Source: Spirochaetales bacterium
GTDB lineage: Bacteria; Spirochaetota; Spirochaetia; JABMQR01
Direction: 5' to 3'
DNA: 7,442 bases
Assembly (NCBI GenBank): GCA_023139255.1
Contig: JAGLNY010000173.1
Location: 1 to 7,442, forward strand
The notes under the pieces were generated by a model, which saw nothing but the letters and a program-made list of their open reading frames with translations, made no database searches and was not told where the DNA came from. This document shows, one piece after another, positions 6,498-7,442 of the stretch; position 1 is the stretch's first letter; every line of letters begins with the position of its first letter. The position numbers were made by a program, and so were the translations under genes.

Positions 6498-6815
6498 ATG
6501 AAAAATCCTGATCGTTTATCCCGTTATATAAGAATTCTGAATGGTTATCTTTTTTTTATTGTGATTCTTCTCTTTTTTTCCTATCTCGGGGCACAGTATG
6601 CTCAGACTTTGGAAAAATATATTAATTTTTTACTCAAGGCTGCTTTGTATACTGGGACAACGTATTTAGTGTTTGGATGTATTCATGTCATTGTCTCTAT
6701 CATCGATTCAGCGATTTTGAAAAAATTATTCTTGTATGATTTCATTTTTTCTTTCTTAGGAATTGGCATAATAGCTTTTATCAGCTATATATTAGCAGTA
6801 ATATCAGCTTTATAA
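6498..6815 (+). CDS. Small three-helix membrane protein, unknown function, possibly leaderless
   Basis: 105 aa from the ATG at 6498; an in-frame TTG at 6483 would add five residues but overlaps the predicted -10 box. No Shine-Dalgarno sequence precedes either start. After a basic cytoplasmic N-terminus (MKNPDRLSRYIR), hydrophobic helices occupy about 14-35, 43-68 and 78-103, leaving almost no soluble part. No family motif is recognised. The stop is 41 bases before aroH with no terminator between, so both probably share a transcript; a role in transport or envelope maintenance cannot be told from sequence. Confidence 0.65.
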   Translation: MKNPDRLSRYIRILNGYLFFIVILLFFSYLGAQYAQTLEKYINFLLKAALYTGTTYLVFGCIHVIVSIIDSAILKKLFLYDFIFSFLGIGIIAFISYILAVISAL

Positions 6816-6856
6816 ATAGAATAAGACAAAAATTTAATATTTAAGGTGGGCTATCA

Positions 6857-7234
6857 ATGGAAAAAGTAGCAGCTGTTCGTGGCGCTGTACAAATAAAATC
6901 AGATAAGATTGAAGATATTCAATTCGGGGTTGCAGCATTGTACAATCAAATTATGCAGCAGAATAATTTGGTAATCCAGGACGTAATTAGTTTGATTATC
7001 AGCCAGACAGACGATCTTGTTTCTGCTAATCCTGCCTCTTTATTGAGAAAAGATTTCCCGGCAATTGAAATACCACTTTTTTGTGTCCAGGAATGTAAAT
7101 GTGAAAACTCAATGCCCAGAGTAATACGTTACTTGCTGCATGTGAATGTTCAGGCTGGGACCAACCTTCAGCACATATACATTCACGGTGCAGAAAAACT
7201 TCGACCGGATATAACACAGATAAAGAAGGGTTAA
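6857..7234 (+). CDS. aroH: Chorismate mutase, AroH type
   Basis: Converts chorismate to prephenate, the branch point to phenylalanine and tyrosine. 125 aa, the usual length of the monofunctional trimeric AroH class (Bacillus subtilis type), not the helical AroQ class. ATG with strong site AAGGTGG (6843-6849), 7 bases upstream. Expected active-site residues are all present in order: R8 (AVRGA), R64 (SLLRKD), C76 and E79 (FCVQE), R91 (VIRYLL), Y108 (HIYIHGA) and R116 (KLRPD). The TDDLVSANPA stretch (51-60) is the family's core signature. Cytoplasmic, no added regulatory domain. No shikimate-pathway neighbours are seen in the window; its partner gene upstream is the three-TM protein. Confidence 0.95.
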   Translation: MEKVAAVRGAVQIKSDKIEDIQFGVAALYNQIMQQNNLVIQDVISLIISQTDDLVSANPASLLRKDFPAIEIPLFCVQECKCENSMPRVIRYLLHVNVQAGTNLQHIYIHGAEKLRPDITQIKKG

Positions 7235-7262
7235 ACATTGTTTCGAATTTTGTTTGAAGTGC

Positions 7263-7278
7263 TTGAGGTGATTTCAAA
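7263..7278 (+). repeat. Copy 1 of a 16-bp direct repeat
   Basis: TTGAGGTGATTTCAAA, which recurs with one change at 7352-7367. With the preceding GC it also matches, inverted and at 12 of 13 positions, the segment 7369-7381. It lies between aroH and the tRNA promoter in a non-coding stretch. Confidence 0.6.
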
Positions 7279-7323
7279 AATCTAATAATAAACTATTGTT
7301 TTGTTTATATTTTCTGTCTTTCC

Positions 7324-7353
7324 TTGACATACAACTGCTATTTACAGTACATT
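7324..7353 (+). promoter_or_regulatory. Promoter of tRNA-Thr
   Basis: A perfect TTGACA (7324-7329) and a TACATT (7348-7353, 4/6) are separated by 18 bases. The start would be near 7360, about 30 bases before the mature tRNA, a leader that RNase P would remove. The rest of 7235-7323 has no gene; a weak ATAAAC/GTTTAT stem (7288-7308) with T-rich sequence after it may end the aroH transcript. Confidence 0.45.
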
Positions 7354-7381
7354 GAGGCGATTTCAAATAATCACCTTAAGC
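7352..7381 (+). repeat. Copy 2 plus inverted copy 3, forming a hairpin before tRNA-Thr
   Basis: TTGAGGCGATTTCAAA (7352-7367) is followed by AATCACCTTAA (7369-7379). TTGAGGCGATT and AATCACCTTAA can pair over 11 positions with one G:T and one C:A mismatch around a 6-base loop. The same right arm would pair better with copy 1 (7263-7273), which has T in place of the mismatched C. The element straddles the predicted start of the tRNA transcript. Confidence 0.55.
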
Positions 7382-7390
7382 ATCTATTTT

Positions 7391-7442
7391 GCCACCTTAG
7401 CTCAGCTGGCCAGAGCACGTGACTTGTAATCTCGGGGTCGTC
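7391..7442 (+). tRNA. tRNA-Thr (anticodon TGT), 3' part beyond the window
   Basis: Acceptor arm GCCACCT (7391-7397), TA, D stem GCTC (7400-7403) and GAGC (7413-7416) around AGCTGGCCA with the invariant GG, then anticodon stem CGTGA (7418-7422), loop CTTGTAA (7423-7429) with anticodon TGT at 7425-7427, and TCTCG (7430-7434). The variable loop GGGTC follows and the window ends at the beginning of the T arm. Base pair 29-41 is T:T. The 3' acceptor strand and CCA cannot be seen. rnz in the same window encodes the enzyme that would process its 3' end. Confidence 0.9.

Noticed and set aside
7026..7277. 83-codon minus-strand frame over the end of aroH
   Set aside because: It lies almost wholly over the well-supported aroH coding region, has no family resemblance, and is a frame shadow.
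1..7442. CRISPR array, insertion sequence, phage or defence island
   Set aside because: There are no regularly spaced repeats, transposase, integrase, nuclease-helicase or toxin-antitoxin pairs; the genes are housekeeping or small envelope proteins.

Overview
This AT-rich window reads as an ordinary chromosomal housekeeping stretch. No phage, transposon, CRISPR or defence module is visible. It carries nine confidently delimited protein genes, the probable 3' tail of a tenth, and the 5' part of a tRNA-Thr gene cut by the right edge. The mixture of RNase Z, a long-form DUF1015 protein, an AroH-type chorismate mutase, a degenerate GGDEF membrane protein, a DivIC/FtsB-like protein and an SPFH-like protein, with clear Shine-Dalgarno sites and low GC, suggests a free-living spirochaete (Spirochaetales/Treponema-like). 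That placement is an inference from gene content, not from a marker gene.

Layout, left to right: (1) 1-150, probable C-terminus of a membrane protein followed by an AT-rich terminator-like hairpin. (2) 179-1108 (+), rnz, the tRNA 3'-end endonuclease, whose stop overlaps by 4 bases the stop of the opposing gene. (3) 1105-2202 (-), a protein with two membrane segments, a long acidic linker and a C-terminal domain that looks like a GGDEF fold without its signature motif; it has a recognisable promoter overlapped by a perfect 9-bp dyad. Upstream on the same strand lies a 98-aa hydrophilic orphan (2342-2638) that probably starts at TTG. (4) 2778-3227 (+), a DivIC/FtsB-like division protein with an unusual second membrane segment. 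(5) 3286-4626 (-), a DUF1015 protein, with a hairpin terminator placed against the end of the division gene. (6) 4824-5432 (+), thiamine pyrophosphokinase. (7) 5458-6270 (-), a membrane-anchored SPFH/band-7-like protein whose predicted mRNA begins directly with a large hairpin. (8) 6498-6815 (+), a small protein with three membrane segments, apparently leaderless, followed 41 bases later by aroH (6857-7234, chorismate mutase). (9) 7235-7442, a repeat-containing spacer, a promoter, and tRNA-Thr(TGT).

Strands alternate almost gene by gene, so most genes are probably transcribed singly from the divergent gaps (2639-2777, 4627-4823, 6271-6497). The only likely co-transcribed pairs are the 98-aa orphan with the GGDEF-like gene, and the three-TM protein with aroH. 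Functional links are loose: rnz and the tRNA gene belong to tRNA biogenesis, aroH to aromatic amino-acid synthesis, and the TPK to thiamine cofactor supply. The envelope-related genes (GGDEF-like, DivIC-like, SPFH-like, three-TM) are the least characterised content. The most interesting signals are the inactivated GGDEF-like domain, the two dyads sitting exactly on predicted promoters or transcription starts, the leaderless-looking gene, and the three-copy repeat next to the tRNA. I see no strong evidence for a wholly new multi-gene system.
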